From the NCBI GenBank assembly GCA_020846145.1, contig JADLEL010000024.1:1-50245 (forward strand): a stretch of 50,245 bases of DNA, read 5' to 3'. The translations under genes and the position numbers were made by a program. The notes under the pieces were generated by a model, which worked only from the letters and a program-made list of their open reading frames with translations, ran no database searches and was not told the DNA's origin. This stretch comes from Pirellulales bacterium. Lineage in GTDB: Bacteria > Planctomycetota > Planctomycetia > Pirellulales > Thermoguttaceae. Positions within the stretch are counted from its first letter, which is position 1, and every line of letters starts with the position of its first letter. This document shows, piece by piece, positions 1 through 9,163 of the stretch.

Positions 1-19
1 GAAATTGTTATGCCGCGCC

Positions 20-78
20 GTTTTCCCCAGGCGTTGCCTGGGGCTGGGCGAACTGCCGGCCCTTTGGGCCGCCGCGGC
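20..78. repeat. Palindromic repeat module, family A (edge copy)
   Basis: The stretch contains short-stem hairpins of the CCCCAGGCGTTGCCTGGGG type followed by GGGCTGGGCGAAC and a GGCCC/GGGCC hairpin. The same order of modules occurs at 30353-30588, 31127-31388 and 38193-38395. It is probably a partial copy of the element that flanks the transposase gene at 30.6-31.1 kb. No coding potential is credited to it. Confidence 0.7.
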
Positions 79-136
79 CACGTTCCAACGTCCTTAATCG
101 GTTAGGTACGCTTTAGCCGGATGAACCGTTTTTTAT

Positions 137-162
137 CGTTCCCGCGCCGGAGCGTGGGAACG
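137..162. repeat. Palindrome, family D (CGTTCCC...GGGAACG)
   Basis: An inverted repeat with arms CGTTCCCGCGCC and its near-complement ending GTGGGAACG lies just upstream of the SDR gene. Related palindromes occur at 14318-14343 and 47014-47125, so this is a dispersed family. It lies 17 bp before the start codon and may form a hairpin in the leader. Confidence 0.6.
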
Positions 163-179
163 AGTGGATTTCAAACATC

Positions 180-1022
180 ATGACCGAATCAAAAACATCC
201 CTCCCGCCGCTTACGACTTGCCACAACTGCACGCCGGAGGACAAGGATTGCGCCTTGTACGGCTGGCCTTGCCCCTTCCGGCTCGATACGGAACTGGCGC
301 TGATCACCGGCGGCGGTTCGGGCTTGGGGCTGGCGATGGCCCGCTGCATGGCCGACGCGGGGGCGCGGGTCGTGCTGGCCGGACGCCGCGAGGAGGTCTT
401 GCGGCAGGCGGTCGAGAGCATCGGCCCGCGGGCGCATTATATTTGCCACGACGTTACGCAACTCGGCGAAGCGCCGGCGCTGGTGGCCAAGATCCAGGAA
501 CAATACGGGCCGATCACCGTGGCCATCAACAACGCCGGCATCCATCTGAAGAAACCGGCCATCGAGACGACTGAGGAGGAATTTCTGAAAGTGCTCACCA
601 CGCACGTGCTCGGCTCGCACGCTATATGCCGGGCCGTGGCGCCGGGGATGATCGAGCGCCGCGGCGGCTCGATCCTGTTCATCGCCTCGATGGCGTCGTT
701 CATCGGCGTACCGAACGTGGTGGCCTACAGCGCGGCGAAGTCGGCCTACGTGGGCATGGTCCGCGCGCTGGCCAGCGAACTGTCGCCGCTGGGCGTGCGC
801 GTGAACGCCATCGCCCCCGGTTGGATTCTCACCGACATGGCCCGCCAGGCGCTGCAAAACGATCCCAAGCGGGAGCAGAAAATCCTCAGCCGTACGCCGA
901 TGGGCACGTTCGGCCTGGCCGAAGACATCGGCATGGCGGCCGTGTATCTCTGCTCCCCCGCGGCCAAATTCATCACGGGCGCGGTCCTGCCGGTGGACGG
1001 CGGCGCAAGCATCGGCTTTTGA
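180..1022 (+). CDS. SDR-family NAD(P)-dependent oxidoreductase with Cys-rich N-terminal extension
   Basis: This is a classical short-chain dehydrogenase/reductase of 280 aa, predicted to be cytoplasmic. The cofactor motif TGGGSGLG is at 43-50, NNAG at 117-120, the catalytic Ser near 170, and the YxxxK pair is Y183/K187 (YSAAK). It ends in the usual PVDGG segment. The substrate cannot be read from the sequence; the closest general resemblance is to gluconate-5-dehydrogenase or FabG-like SDRs. The Rossmann fold proper starts near residue 33. Residues 1-32 are an extension with four cysteines (14, 17, 24, 31; CxxC-x6-C-x6-C) that a typical SDR lacks. No strong ribosome-binding site precedes the ATG at 180, and a TTG at codon 26 would remove most of the extension, so the start is moderately certain. 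It is followed at once by a hairpin element. Confidence 0.9.
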   Translation: MTESKTSLPPLTTCHNCTPEDKDCALYGWPCPFRLDTELALITGGGSGLGLAMARCMADAGARVVLAGRREEVLRQAVESIGPRAHYICHDVTQLGEAPALVAKIQEQYGPITVAINNAGIHLKKPAIETTEEEFLKVLTTHVLGSHAICRAVAPGMIERRGGSILFIASMASFIGVPNVVAYSAAKSAYVGMVRALASELSPLGVRVNAIAPGWILTDMARQALQNDPKREQKILSRTPMGTFGLAEDIGMAAVYLCSPAAKFITGAVLPVDGGASIGF

Positions 1023-1030
1023 GCGCGGGC

Positions 1031-1120
1031 TTATTCATTAACATTGTAGATGCGGCATCCTGCCGCATTTTAGGCAAAAGCGGCAAGATGCCGCTTCTAC
1101 AAATCGCTTTTATGAATAAT
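1031..1120. repeat. MITE-like palindrome, family B, copy 1
   Basis: Outer ends TTATTCATTAA and TTTATGAATAA are inverted. Inside are two 21-bp arms (GCGGCATCCTGCCGC... and GCGGCAAGATGCCGC...) that are complementary except for one position, around a loop ATTTTAGGCAAAA. Other copies are at 18969-19060 and 44692-44792. This copy starts 8 bp after the SDR stop codon, so its hairpin would be the 3' end structure of that transcript. It also overlaps the region where a too-early start of the next gene could be called. Confidence 0.85.
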
Positions 1121-1151
1121 GCGAGTTAGCGCGGTTCCCGCTTTCCCCTCG

Positions 1152-2018
1152 ATGAACGATTCCCATCAACGCCGGCAGGGCATCCTGGAGCTGCACGCGG
1201 CGATTTTTCTGGTCGGATTGACCGGGCTGTTCGGAAAGATGGACCTTTCCCCCGCGACGATCGTCTTCGGACGCGCCGCCTTCGCCGCCGCCGCGCTGGG
1301 GCTCGTGATGCTGGGGATGCAGTCGCAAACCGGTTCCCCTTGGAAACGGCCCTCGAAATGGACGGCGGTTTCCGGCCTGCTCTTGGCGACGCACTGGGTC
1401 GCCTTCTTCCAGGCGATTCAAGTTTCAACCGTCGCGGTCGGATTGCTGACCTTCTCCAGTTTTCCGCTGTTCGTAACGCTCCTCGAACCCTGGTTCTTCC
1501 AAGAACGCCGGCGGTGGCTGGACCTGCTGACCGCGGCGCTGGTGATGGCCGGCGTGGCGCTCATCGTCCCCAGCTTCGACTTCCGCAACAACGTAACTCA
1601 AGGCGCGTTCTGGGGAGTCCTTTCGGGATTCGTCTATGCCTTGCTCTGCATCTTGAATCGGCGGCTGCTGATGAACCAAACGGCCTTGATGCTGACGTGG
1701 GGCCAGAACCTGGTTGCCGGCTTGGTCTTGCTGCCGCTCGTGCTTTGGGAGAGCACGATGCCGAGTCCGCGGGATGTGCTGCTGCTGGCCGTCCTGGGCG
1801 TGGTCTGCACTGCCTTGGCGCATTATCTCTTCATCCGCGGCCTGTCGTTCGTCCGTGCGCAATTGGCCAGCGTGGTCACGGCCCTCGAGTCGGTTTACGC
1901 GATCCTCTTCGCCGCGCTGCTTTTGGGCGAAGTGCCCGGCCTGCGCACGCTGTCGGGCGGCGCGGTGATTCTAGGCGCCGTCGTCGTGGCGACGTTGGGC
2001 CGCAATTCCGAGAAATGA
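1152..2018 (+). CDS. EamA/DMT-family membrane transporter
   Basis: A 288-aa integral membrane protein with about ten hydrophobic helices arranged as two EamA repeats. The first runs from about residue 12 (ILELHAAIFLVGLTGLFGK) and the second from about 150 (GAFWGVLSGFVYALLCILNRR). This is the drug/metabolite transporter superfamily, inner-membrane carriers that export or exchange small metabolites such as amino acids; the substrate is unknown. The reading frame is open 33 bp further upstream to an ATG at 1119. That ATG lies in the tail of repeat family B, so the ATG at 1152 (MNDSHQRRQG) is preferred. It runs in the same direction as the SDR gene but a hairpin element separates them. It is convergent with the TPR gene downstream. 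Confidence 0.88.
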   Translation: MNDSHQRRQGILELHAAIFLVGLTGLFGKMDLSPATIVFGRAAFAAAALGLVMLGMQSQTGSPWKRPSKWTAVSGLLLATHWVAFFQAIQVSTVAVGLLTFSSFPLFVTLLEPWFFQERRRWLDLLTAALVMAGVALIVPSFDFRNNVTQGAFWGVLSGFVYALLCILNRRLLMNQTALMLTWGQNLVAGLVLLPLVLWESTMPSPRDVLLLAVLGVVCTALAHYLFIRGLSFVRAQLASVVTALESVYAILFAALLLGEVPGLRTLSGGAVILGAVVVATLGRNSEK

Positions 2019-2028
2019 TGTAATAGAA

Positions 2029-2112
2029 AAGCGAGCCGCCGGGTTTATCCCGGCGCTTCGGATAGGAATGCGGAGAAAACGATGCGCCGGGATAAATCCG
2101 GCGGCTCGCTTC
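2029..2112. repeat. Palindrome family C between convergent genes (terminator-like)
   Basis: The arms AGCGAGCCGCCGGGTTTATC and the inverse GATAAATCCGGCGGCTCGCT form a long hairpin. A second copy is at 41108-41191. Both copies lie in the short gap between two converging genes. A bidirectional transcription-termination role is inferred from position and stem strength; there is no clear run of T residues. Confidence 0.7.
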
Positions 2113-2132
2113 CGCGCTGATATTAAAAATCA

Positions 2133-3506
2133 CTACTTCTTCTCCGCCCCTTTCTCCTTCTTGACTTCCGTTTTCGGAACGACTTTGATCGGCGTTTCGC
2201 TGCGGTATTTGTCGATCAGGTTCAAGAGGTTCATCCGCTGCGGATGGTCGGGTTCCAGATCGAGCACCATCCGCCATTGGGCCACGGCGGGGCCGAATTT
2301 TTGGGCTTCTTCGTAGGCGTTGCCGAGCTTCAAATGCAGCGCGGCGGTTTGCGGGCTTTCGGCCACGGCCTTGACGAGAAACTCCAGGTAGCGGTCCAAA
2401 TCGCCCGCCTGGTTGTAGCGATCGGCCACTTGCACGTAGGCATCGACGAGCGTCGATTTGTACGCTTCCGGCTTGAGCTTGATCGCTTGGCCTAGCAGTT
2501 CCAGATAGCGGTCGTAGTCGCCGATGCCCAGCGCCGCCTGCGCCTGATAATAATAGAACAAGGCTTTGTCCTCTTCTTTCACCGCCGAGCCGATCTTCTC
2601 GAACATCTCGTAGGCCTGCCCGAACCGGCCGGCGTTCAGGTAGATCGACGCCATCAGCACGCGGATGTCGGGCCGGTCCTCGATGCCGTCGGCCAGGGCC
2701 TTGGCCACCTGGTAGGCGGCCGAAATTTCGGGCGCGCAGCGAAAGAGGTCCTTCCCGCCGGGCGCGGCCTCGACCAGATACCATTTCTGCTCGATCGCGC
2801 CTGGCTTGCCCGACTTCACCTCGCGCACGCTCATGGCCCCGAAATAATTCCGCAGATTGAAGAGCGCCGAGCCGAGCTTGTAATGCAGAACGGGCGTATC
2901 GAGGCCCAGCCGCAAGGCGGTTTGATACGATTCGGAGGCCAGCGCGAAGGCGTTGATGCCCAGGTAAATGTTGCCCAATTGGTAATGATCGACCGCGCTT
3001 TGCGGATTGAGCTTGACGGCCTCCTCGTAGTTCTTGCGGGCCTTGTCGAACTCGCCCAGGTTGTAGCGGGCTTCGGCCAAAATGTGGTAGTTCGGATAAT
3101 CGTGCCGGTATTTGAGCAGTGGTTCTAGCAGGGCGACGATCTCCTTCCACTGCTTTCGCGCGGCGTAGATTTCGCAGAGCGTTTGGCCGGCCTCGACGTG
3201 GTCGGGCGAAGCCTTCAGAATTTCCTCCAACTGCTTGACGGCCGCGTCTTCCTTGCCGGCGTAACGCAGCGCCCGGGCGAGGTTCAGCCGGTAGCCGGTC
3301 TTGCCGCCGTCGGCCTCGACCGCCTTGGCCAGCAGTTCGACGGCCTTGTCGTAATCGCCTTGAAAGAGCGCGTCGCGGCCATCGGCGAAAAATTTCTCCG
3401 CCGCGGAGGGCTTGACGTCGTCGTTCTTCGCCGGTTTTGGATCGTCGGCGAAAACCGGCACGGTTAGCAGCATTACGAACGGTAATAAAAAGGATTTCAG
3501 CGACAT
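2133..3506 (-). CDS. Exported tetratricopeptide-repeat protein (457 aa)
   Basis: A signal peptide (MSLKSFLLPFVMLLTVPVFA, cleavage near 20) is followed by a short charged linker. A series of TPR units then runs from about residue 35 to 430, with recognisable repeats such as FQGDYDKAVELLAKAVEADG and YNLGEFDKARKNYEEAVKLN. The C-terminus is Lys/Glu-rich (EVKKEKGAEKK). The protein should be a periplasmic scaffold for protein-protein contacts; no catalytic motif is visible. It lies downstream of, and on the same strand as, the giant TPR gene, 167 bp away across two heptamer arrays, so they may be cotranscribed. Its start has only a weak GGGA purine stretch. Partners are unknown. Confidence 0.9.
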   Translation of the reverse strand: MSLKSFLLPFVMLLTVPVFADDPKPAKNDDVKPSAAEKFFADGRDALFQGDYDKAVELLAKAVEADGGKTGYRLNLARALRYAGKEDAAVKQLEEILKASPDHVEAGQTLCEIYAARKQWKEIVALLEPLLKYRHDYPNYHILAEARYNLGEFDKARKNYEEAVKLNPQSAVDHYQLGNIYLGINAFALASESYQTALRLGLDTPVLHYKLGSALFNLRNYFGAMSVREVKSGKPGAIEQKWYLVEAAPGGKDLFRCAPEISAAYQVAKALADGIEDRPDIRVLMASIYLNAGRFGQAYEMFEKIGSAVKEEDKALFYYYQAQAALGIGDYDRYLELLGQAIKLKPEAYKSTLVDAYVQVADRYNQAGDLDRYLEFLVKAVAESPQTAALHLKLGNAYEEAQKFGPAVAQWRMVLDLEPDHPQRMNLLNLIDKYRSETPIKVVPKTEVKKEKGAEKK

Positions 3507-3537
3507 GATTCTGGTTCCCTAATACGATTCTGTTATT

Positions 3538-3668
3538 TGAAATCTGAAATTTGAAATATAAAATCTGAAATCTGAAATTTGAAATCTACTCGTCCTCGTT
3601 CCCCATCCCCTATCCCCTATCCCCCATCCCCTATCCCCTATCTCCTATCCCCTATCCCCCATCCCCTG
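3538..3668. repeat. Two heptamer tandem arrays (GAAATCT-type and CCCCTAT-type)
   Basis: From 3538 to 3587 the sequence repeats GAAATCT/GAAATTT with a 7-bp period. From about 3600 to 3668 it repeats CCCCTAT/CCCCCAT, also with a 7-bp period. Both lie between the two TPR genes. In the minus-strand transcript the second array reads GGGGATA repeats, which satisfy a G-quadruplex pattern. Confidence 0.9.
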
Positions 3669-3673
3669 CTCCC

Positions 3674-6600
3674 TTACAACCGATAGGTCTTGATCCAATT
3701 GATCTGCTGCTTGGCCTTATTGGCCAGCGGGCCTTCGGGGAAATTGGTGAGGTAGTTGGTATAAGAATCCATCGCCTTCACCCATTGGCCGAGGTGTTCG
3801 TAATTCTCGGCGATGGCGTATTGCGCCGCGCCGGCGTTGGGGCTGCGGCGGTAGTTGCGCAGGAACGACTGGTAGGCATCGACCGCCTCGGCGAACTTGC
3901 CTTCGCGCTCGTGGTATTGGGCGATCTTCCAGGAGGCGTCTTCGGCCACGTTCGTGCCGCTGAATTGCCGCACGATTTCGAGCCAGACCTGCATGGCGGC
4001 CTTCGAGTCCTTCAGCCGCCGGTCGTAGATCGTGGCCATTTGCAACAGCGCGCTGTCGGCCTTGTTGCCGCCGGCGATTTTCGAGGTCGCCTCGTAGGCC
4101 GCGATCGCCTTCCTGAGCGCGGCGTTCACCTTGTCCTGCCGGTCGGCCAGTTCCAGGGCGGTCATGGTTTCGACTTGCTGGCTTGCCTTTTGGGCGAAGA
4201 GCTGCACGTTGGCATAATCCAATTGGATTTGCCCGGCGGCGTTGGCGGCTTCCTGCACTTCGGCCAGCGCCCCCTTGCCCGCCGCCTTCAATTCGGCGAC
4301 GCGTTTCTGCCCCTCGCTTTCCATCGCCTTGCGGCTCGAAAGCACGGCGGCGTAGGCTCCGCGCTGGGCGACATCCTTCGACTTCTCCAGCGATTCGGCG
4401 CGGGTAACTTTCGCCAGCTTGTCGGCCTCGTCCTCGTAGCTCTTGCCCACCAGGAACATGGCGTTGCCGGCGGAGGGCGAAGTCGGATACTTTTCGGCGA
4501 CGAGCCGCAAATTCTCCCGCGCTTTCATCAACTCGCCCAGCGAAAGATACGTTTCGCCGACGGCGAACAAGGCGTCGCCGGCCAGATAGCTCTCCGGCCA
4601 GTTCGCAAACACTTTGCGGTATTCGACGATCGCCTTCACCGGATTGTTCAACTGCTTCCGCACGATCTCGCCGATCTGGAATTGGGCGTCGAACGCCTTC
4701 CGCTGGTCCTTTTCGTCGATCAGGCCCTGGTAGCGTTCGAGGTCCTTCAAGATGTCGATCCGACGGTTGGCCTCGGCCACTTTCCCGTCGCCGGGATAGG
4801 CCTCGACGAACGCGCGGTAGTAGCCGGCGGCCTCTTTCCATTGGCTCAAGTTGATCGTGCATTCGGCGATCGACCAGCGGGCTTCCTGCACCCACTGGCC
4901 CGCGGGATACTCGTCGATCACGCGGCAAAAGGCGGTCATGGCGTCGGACCACGCTTCGTTGGTCTGGTGAATCTGGCCGATCATCGTCAAGGCTTGGACG
5001 GCCTGCGGATGCCGCGGAAAGCTATCGACGAACGTTTCCAGCACGTGCAGCGACTCGACCCAGCGGCGCTCGTTTTTCAGTTCCGCGCCGATCTGGAAGA
5101 TCGTGTTTTGCAGCCCGGCGTCGTTGCCGCCGCGGATGAAATTCAACTCCTGATAGGCTTCCGCCGCCCGCAGCGGGCGCTTGAGTTTCATCTGATACGT
5201 CTGCGCGATCCTCATCAGCGCCTCGGCGGCGAGATTGTTCAGCGGATCGTAGCGCACCAATTCGCTCCACGCGGCAATCGCCTCTTCGTTATAGCCGCGG
5301 GCGTCCAATTCCTGGCCGATCGACCACAGCAGTTGCGGAATCTCGCCCAGCCGGGGATGGTCGGGGTATTTCGAGGCGATCTGCCGCAACTCCTTGGCGG
5401 TGCGGACGTATTGCCCTTGCGCCAGCGTGGGGCTGACCACGTCGATCGCCCGGGCCTGCGTCAGGTAGCTCATGGCAATGTCCCACTGCGCGCTTTGCTG
5501 CAGCGCTTTTTCACTGGGGAAATCGGCTTGCAGCCGGCCCAACTCACCGCGCGCCTCCTCGAAGCGTTTTTCCACTTCGGCGAGCATCTCCTGACGCGTG
5601 GCCCGCCCGGCGAGCGGTTTCGCCGCGTGGGAGAGCCGGTCGCGGGCGATTTCCAGCCGCAGTTGCGGAAGCTGCGGATCGGCCGGATTATCGGCCAAAA
5701 ATCGCTGCACGAGCGCTGCCGCCCGCTGCCACTCCTGCAATCCCCGCCAGTGCGCGGCCATCACCAGTATTTCGCCGCGGGCCTGTTCGGCGGTCGGTGT
5801 TTGCGGATAATTCTTGCGAAGGAGCGTGAAAATCGCGAACGCCGCGGCGAGCGCCTTTTCCTGCCGGGCCAGTTCGGCCTCGGAGAGCGCCGGCGTGGGC
5901 GGAGGCGCCACGCCCTGCTGGACCTGCTGCTTCATCGGCTGCTGATTGGCCGACTGTTGCGGCGTGAATGCCCGCCGCGCCGAGTTTTCCCGCATTTGCG
6001 CGACGCGCTGCGCCCGCGATTTCTCTTCCTGATTGACCATCGCCAAGAGTTGCGAATCGCGCGTCGCCGCCTCGCGCGGCAGGTCGATGGTCGTCGAATC
6101 GGATCGGCCGAGTCCCCCATAGCCGTAGCCTGCCGCTCCGGGGGTCGCCGGACTTGGGGCGTTGACTGCATAGGCTCCGCCGCCCGGTTTGCCATCCGAG
6201 AGGACTCCGCCGGCCGAGATAGCGTCCGCCGGCTTGGCGGCGCGATCGAGCGCGACGGCCGATTTTTCGTCGAAGTCGCTAAAATGCCACGCCGGCATTT
6301 CTTCGCCCGCCTTGTCCCCGCCGGCGCGGCCGTGCTCGCCGAGCGAAATCGCCGAGAGCATGGTGCGGGCGTGATCGGGGAGCGCCGGGCCGAGCCGGCA
6401 TAGTCCCCGGGCGAACTCCAGCCGTTCGGGACGGTTCAATTTCAGCTTCGTGCCGAGGAGATCGGCATAAATTCCCTCCGCCACGTCCCAGGCATTGTAT
6501 TTCGCGTATTCGGCGGCCACCGCCATGATTTTTTGCAGCGCCGCGGCGGCCGAGGGGCGATCGCCTTCTTTTTCGAGGAACTTTTTGTACTCCGAAATCG

Positions 6601-9163
6601 CCGCCGCGAACTCCGCGCTTAGCTTCTCCGGCGGGGCGGCCTCCGGCTTGCGGTCGGCGGCCCAGCGGGCCAGCGCCTTGCGAGCATGGGCGTCGAGCGC
6701 GGCCGCCGCGGCAAACGCGACTTTTTCGGCCACGCTCGCGCGGCCCGGCACGTCTTGCGAGAGAATTTTTTGTCCGCCCGCGAATTGGGCGAACTCGGCG
6801 TAGATGCCCGCCGCCACATCGAACGCCGTTTGCCGTTCGTACAGTTGTCCCAGATTGAGGACTTGCCCCGCCGCTTGAGAGACGAACGTGCCGGCGGGAT
6901 GATCCGCGATGAATTTCTCCCAAGCCGCCAGCAAGTTCTTATGCTCGGGCAGCAGCGACCATTGGTCGGGCGCGCGGTATTGCTTCACGAAGACGTCGAA
7001 AGCCCGCTGGGCCTGCTCCGTCCGCAGCACGAGAAGTTGGAACGCGGCGAACTCGTCGGCTAGGGGCACGGCTTTTTCCGCCTTCACTTGAATCGCTTCG
7101 GCGGCCGCGTCGAAATATTCGAGGGCCTTGTATTGAGCCACCACTTTCTGCCACGGCATGCGGATCGCCGGCAGCGATGGGCTGGTCTCCGGCAATCCCG
7201 CCTGCAATTCGTAAAGCCGCATCAAGGCTTTGCGGTGCAGCGGGTCGAGTTCCTTCGGGATCGCCAAGCCCGCTTGCAGCAATTTTTGCCGGGCGCGGTC
7301 GGCCCGTTCGATCCACAAGTTGGCAATGTCGATCTCGGCCAGCAGCCGTTCGGCCGGCGAGAGGACTTGCGCCAATTTTTGCTGAAGTTCCTCGGCCGGC
7401 GCCCATTGCTCCGCGTCTTTCCACGGTTGCAGACTGGCGGAAAGTATGTTCCGCGCGAGCGACGAGTACGCGATGTTTTGCTTGACGAGACTTTCCAATT
7501 GGCGCAGCAATTCGTTCTGCGCTTCGGCAACCGCGGCGTTCGCGGCAAAGTCGCCTTTTTTTACGTTCTCTTGAAATCGCTTCCGCGCCCCTTTCGACAG
7601 CCATTCGCAATGCCATTTCACCGCATTTGGCCAGACGGAATGCTTCTGATGGCCGGCGAGCGCTTCCATCGCTTTCCGGGAAATCGCCAGCGGAAAATCT
7701 TCCCCGTCTTTCGGCTGCGGTCCCTTGGAAAGTTCCTCGGCCGCCTTCATGAGGAAATCGACCGCCGGCTGAACGGCCGCGGAATCCGGCCGCGGGGAAC
7801 TCAAGAGCATTAGCGCCATGGAAATCGACCAGGCATCCGGACCGCGCAATTGTTCGACCTTGTCGGGCCACGAAACGGCCGGGGCATACCTTCTTACCTC
7901 CTCCGCCAATTTGAGGAGCGTCTGCCATGACGGCTCGAACGGATATTCCTCGTGAATGGCGCGAGAGGCGGCAACGGCATCCTTCAGCGCTTCGGGCAAA
8001 TCGCCCGGCGGCGCGGCGGCGGGCAACATGCCCAGCCGGGCCTGCTCCCTGATCCAGTTCATGGCCAGGGCGCTTTTCGACGCCGCGACCGCCTTCAAGG
8101 CGGCCAAGCGGTTCTCGCGGCCCAACGGCGATTTCAGCAGCGTTTCCAAGCCGGCCAACTCGGCGGCGCGCGCGCCGCGGAAAGCGTAATGCTTTTCGAG
8201 ATGTTCCAAGATCGGCCGCGCGATGGCATTCGCCGAATCGGCGCGGACCGCGGCCGACAGTGCCTCGGCGGCCAACGCGAGGGCCGCGCGATCGTATTGG
8301 TTCAGCTTTGCTTCCGGGCCGGGCAGTTCGACCTGCCGCGAAAGTGTCAGATACGCCGCGATCAGCTTAGCTTTGACATCCTCTGCCCGGCGATCTTGCG
8401 AATTCTCCTTGAGCCACTTGGCTAAGGTATCGAGCGTTGCCGGCGTCGTTTCCTGCCCGAGCGCGAAAACCGCCAATTCGTACTGCGCCGTTTTACCCAA
8501 CGGCGAGTCGGGCTTCTCGGCGGCGATTTTCTTGAGCATTGCCGTGCCTTCCGTGGCGGTGTCGGGCGCGATCAGTTTGGCGAGTCCGGTGAGCAGCGCG
8601 TTTTTCGCCTTATCGGCCTCCTGCGGATACAACACGCTCGCCTCATGGAGCAGTTTTTGGGCTTCCATCGAGTTTGCCATGCGAATATGGGACTCGGCCT
8701 GCAAGACGAGCAATTGCACCCGCGCGGCGGGCGAAAGCGCTTTGTCCGCGAGGCATTTTTTCGTTTCGGCCAGCACCGGCCCGTAAAGTTTTTCGGCCAG
8801 TAGGGCCTCGATCAGCTTGATGCGATCCGCCACGCCCGCCCGCTGGGCGCGAAGCGCATCGAGCATCTTGGCGGCCAGCGGTTCCTGGGGGGCCAAGGCG
8901 AGCGTTTTTTTCCACGATTCGAGGGCTTGGTCGAGTTCCCCGAGCTGATATTGCGCCTGCCCCAAGAGCAAAAAGGCCTCGGCATTTTGGGGATCGGTTT
9001 GGGCGGCCTTTTCCGCCGCCGCCCGCGCTTCCGCGAATTTCCCCGCCGCGTAGGCCGCTTTCGCCGCTTGATACGCCTTTTGGGCATCGGCTTGGGCATG
9101 CGTCGAAGTCGCCAGAGCGAGAATTAAACCAACGATCATTGTCGGAAATCGAAAATATCGCAT
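3674..9163 (-). CDS. Giant exported TPR protein (1829 aa)
   Basis: The protein starts with a clear signal peptide (MRYFRFPTMIVGLILALATSTHAQA). TPR units follow at about 25-100 (AYAAGKFAEARAAAEKAAQT and the next repeat). A long alpha-helical Ala-rich region extends to about 970. A Gly/Ala/Pro/Gln-rich low-complexity linker occupies about 980-1095. A C-terminal block of TPR units (about 1200-1829) resembles the CpoB/YbgF and BamD type of repeat (e.g. GQWVQEARWSIAECTINLSQ). It should be a large periplasmic scaffold. The start is supported by GAGGAG seven bases upstream of the ATG. The smaller TPR gene follows on the same strand. No enzymatic domain is visible. The length and the central linker suggest two fused TPR arrays. 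The whole frame is open and appears intact. Confidence 0.9.
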   Translation of the reverse strand: MRYFRFPTMIVGLILALATSTHAQADAQKAYQAAKAAYAAGKFAEARAAAEKAAQTDPQNAEAFLLLGQAQYQLGELDQALESWKKTLALAPQEPLAAKMLDALRAQRAGVADRIKLIEALLAEKLYGPVLAETKKCLADKALSPAARVQLLVLQAESHIRMANSMEAQKLLHEASVLYPQEADKAKNALLTGLAKLIAPDTATEGTAMLKKIAAEKPDSPLGKTAQYELAVFALGQETTPATLDTLAKWLKENSQDRRAEDVKAKLIAAYLTLSRQVELPGPEAKLNQYDRAALALAAEALSAAVRADSANAIARPILEHLEKHYAFRGARAAELAGLETLLKSPLGRENRLAALKAVAASKSALAMNWIREQARLGMLPAAAPPGDLPEALKDAVAASRAIHEEYPFEPSWQTLLKLAEEVRRYAPAVSWPDKVEQLRGPDAWSISMALMLLSSPRPDSAAVQPAVDFLMKAAEELSKGPQPKDGEDFPLAISRKAMEALAGHQKHSVWPNAVKWHCEWLSKGARKRFQENVKKGDFAANAAVAEAQNELLRQLESLVKQNIAYSSLARNILSASLQPWKDAEQWAPAEELQQKLAQVLSPAERLLAEIDIANLWIERADRARQKLLQAGLAIPKELDPLHRKALMRLYELQAGLPETSPSLPAIRMPWQKVVAQYKALEYFDAAAEAIQVKAEKAVPLADEFAAFQLLVLRTEQAQRAFDVFVKQYRAPDQWSLLPEHKNLLAAWEKFIADHPAGTFVSQAAGQVLNLGQLYERQTAFDVAAGIYAEFAQFAGGQKILSQDVPGRASVAEKVAFAAAAALDAHARKALARWAADRKPEAAPPEKLSAEFAAAISEYKKFLEKEGDRPSAAAALQKIMAVAAEYAKYNAWDVAEGIYADLLGTKLKLNRPERLEFARGLCRLGPALPDHARTMLSAISLGEHGRAGGDKAGEEMPAWHFSDFDEKSAVALDRAAKPADAISAGGVLSDGKPGGGAYAVNAPSPATPGAAGYGYGGLGRSDSTTIDLPREAATRDSQLLAMVNQEEKSRAQRVAQMRENSARRAFTPQQSANQQPMKQQVQQGVAPPPTPALSEAELARQEKALAAAFAIFTLLRKNYPQTPTAEQARGEILVMAAHWRGLQEWQRAAALVQRFLADNPADPQLPQLRLEIARDRLSHAAKPLAGRATRQEMLAEVEKRFEEARGELGRLQADFPSEKALQQSAQWDIAMSYLTQARAIDVVSPTLAQGQYVRTAKELRQIASKYPDHPRLGEIPQLLWSIGQELDARGYNEEAIAAWSELVRYDPLNNLAAEALMRIAQTYQMKLKRPLRAAEAYQELNFIRGGNDAGLQNTIFQIGAELKNERRWVESLHVLETFVDSFPRHPQAVQALTMIGQIHQTNEAWSDAMTAFCRVIDEYPAGQWVQEARWSIAECTINLSQWKEAAGYYRAFVEAYPGDGKVAEANRRIDILKDLERYQGLIDEKDQRKAFDAQFQIGEIVRKQLNNPVKAIVEYRKVFANWPESYLAGDALFAVGETYLSLGELMKARENLRLVAEKYPTSPSAGNAMFLVGKSYEDEADKLAKVTRAESLEKSKDVAQRGAYAAVLSSRKAMESEGQKRVAELKAAGKGALAEVQEAANAAGQIQLDYANVQLFAQKASQQVETMTALELADRQDKVNAALRKAIAAYEATSKIAGGNKADSALLQMATIYDRRLKDSKAAMQVWLEIVRQFSGTNVAEDASWKIAQYHEREGKFAEAVDAYQSFLRNYRRSPNAGAAQYAIAENYEHLGQWVKAMDSYTNYLTNFPEGPLANKAKQQINWIKTYRL

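Noticed and set aside
3785..6403. Very long plus-strand open frame opposite the giant TPR gene
   Set aside because: It is the antisense shadow of a GC-rich Ala-rich coding sequence. The translation is rich in Arg/Gly/His, has no domain or signal peptide, and the minus-strand frame has clear TPR units and a ribosome-binding site.
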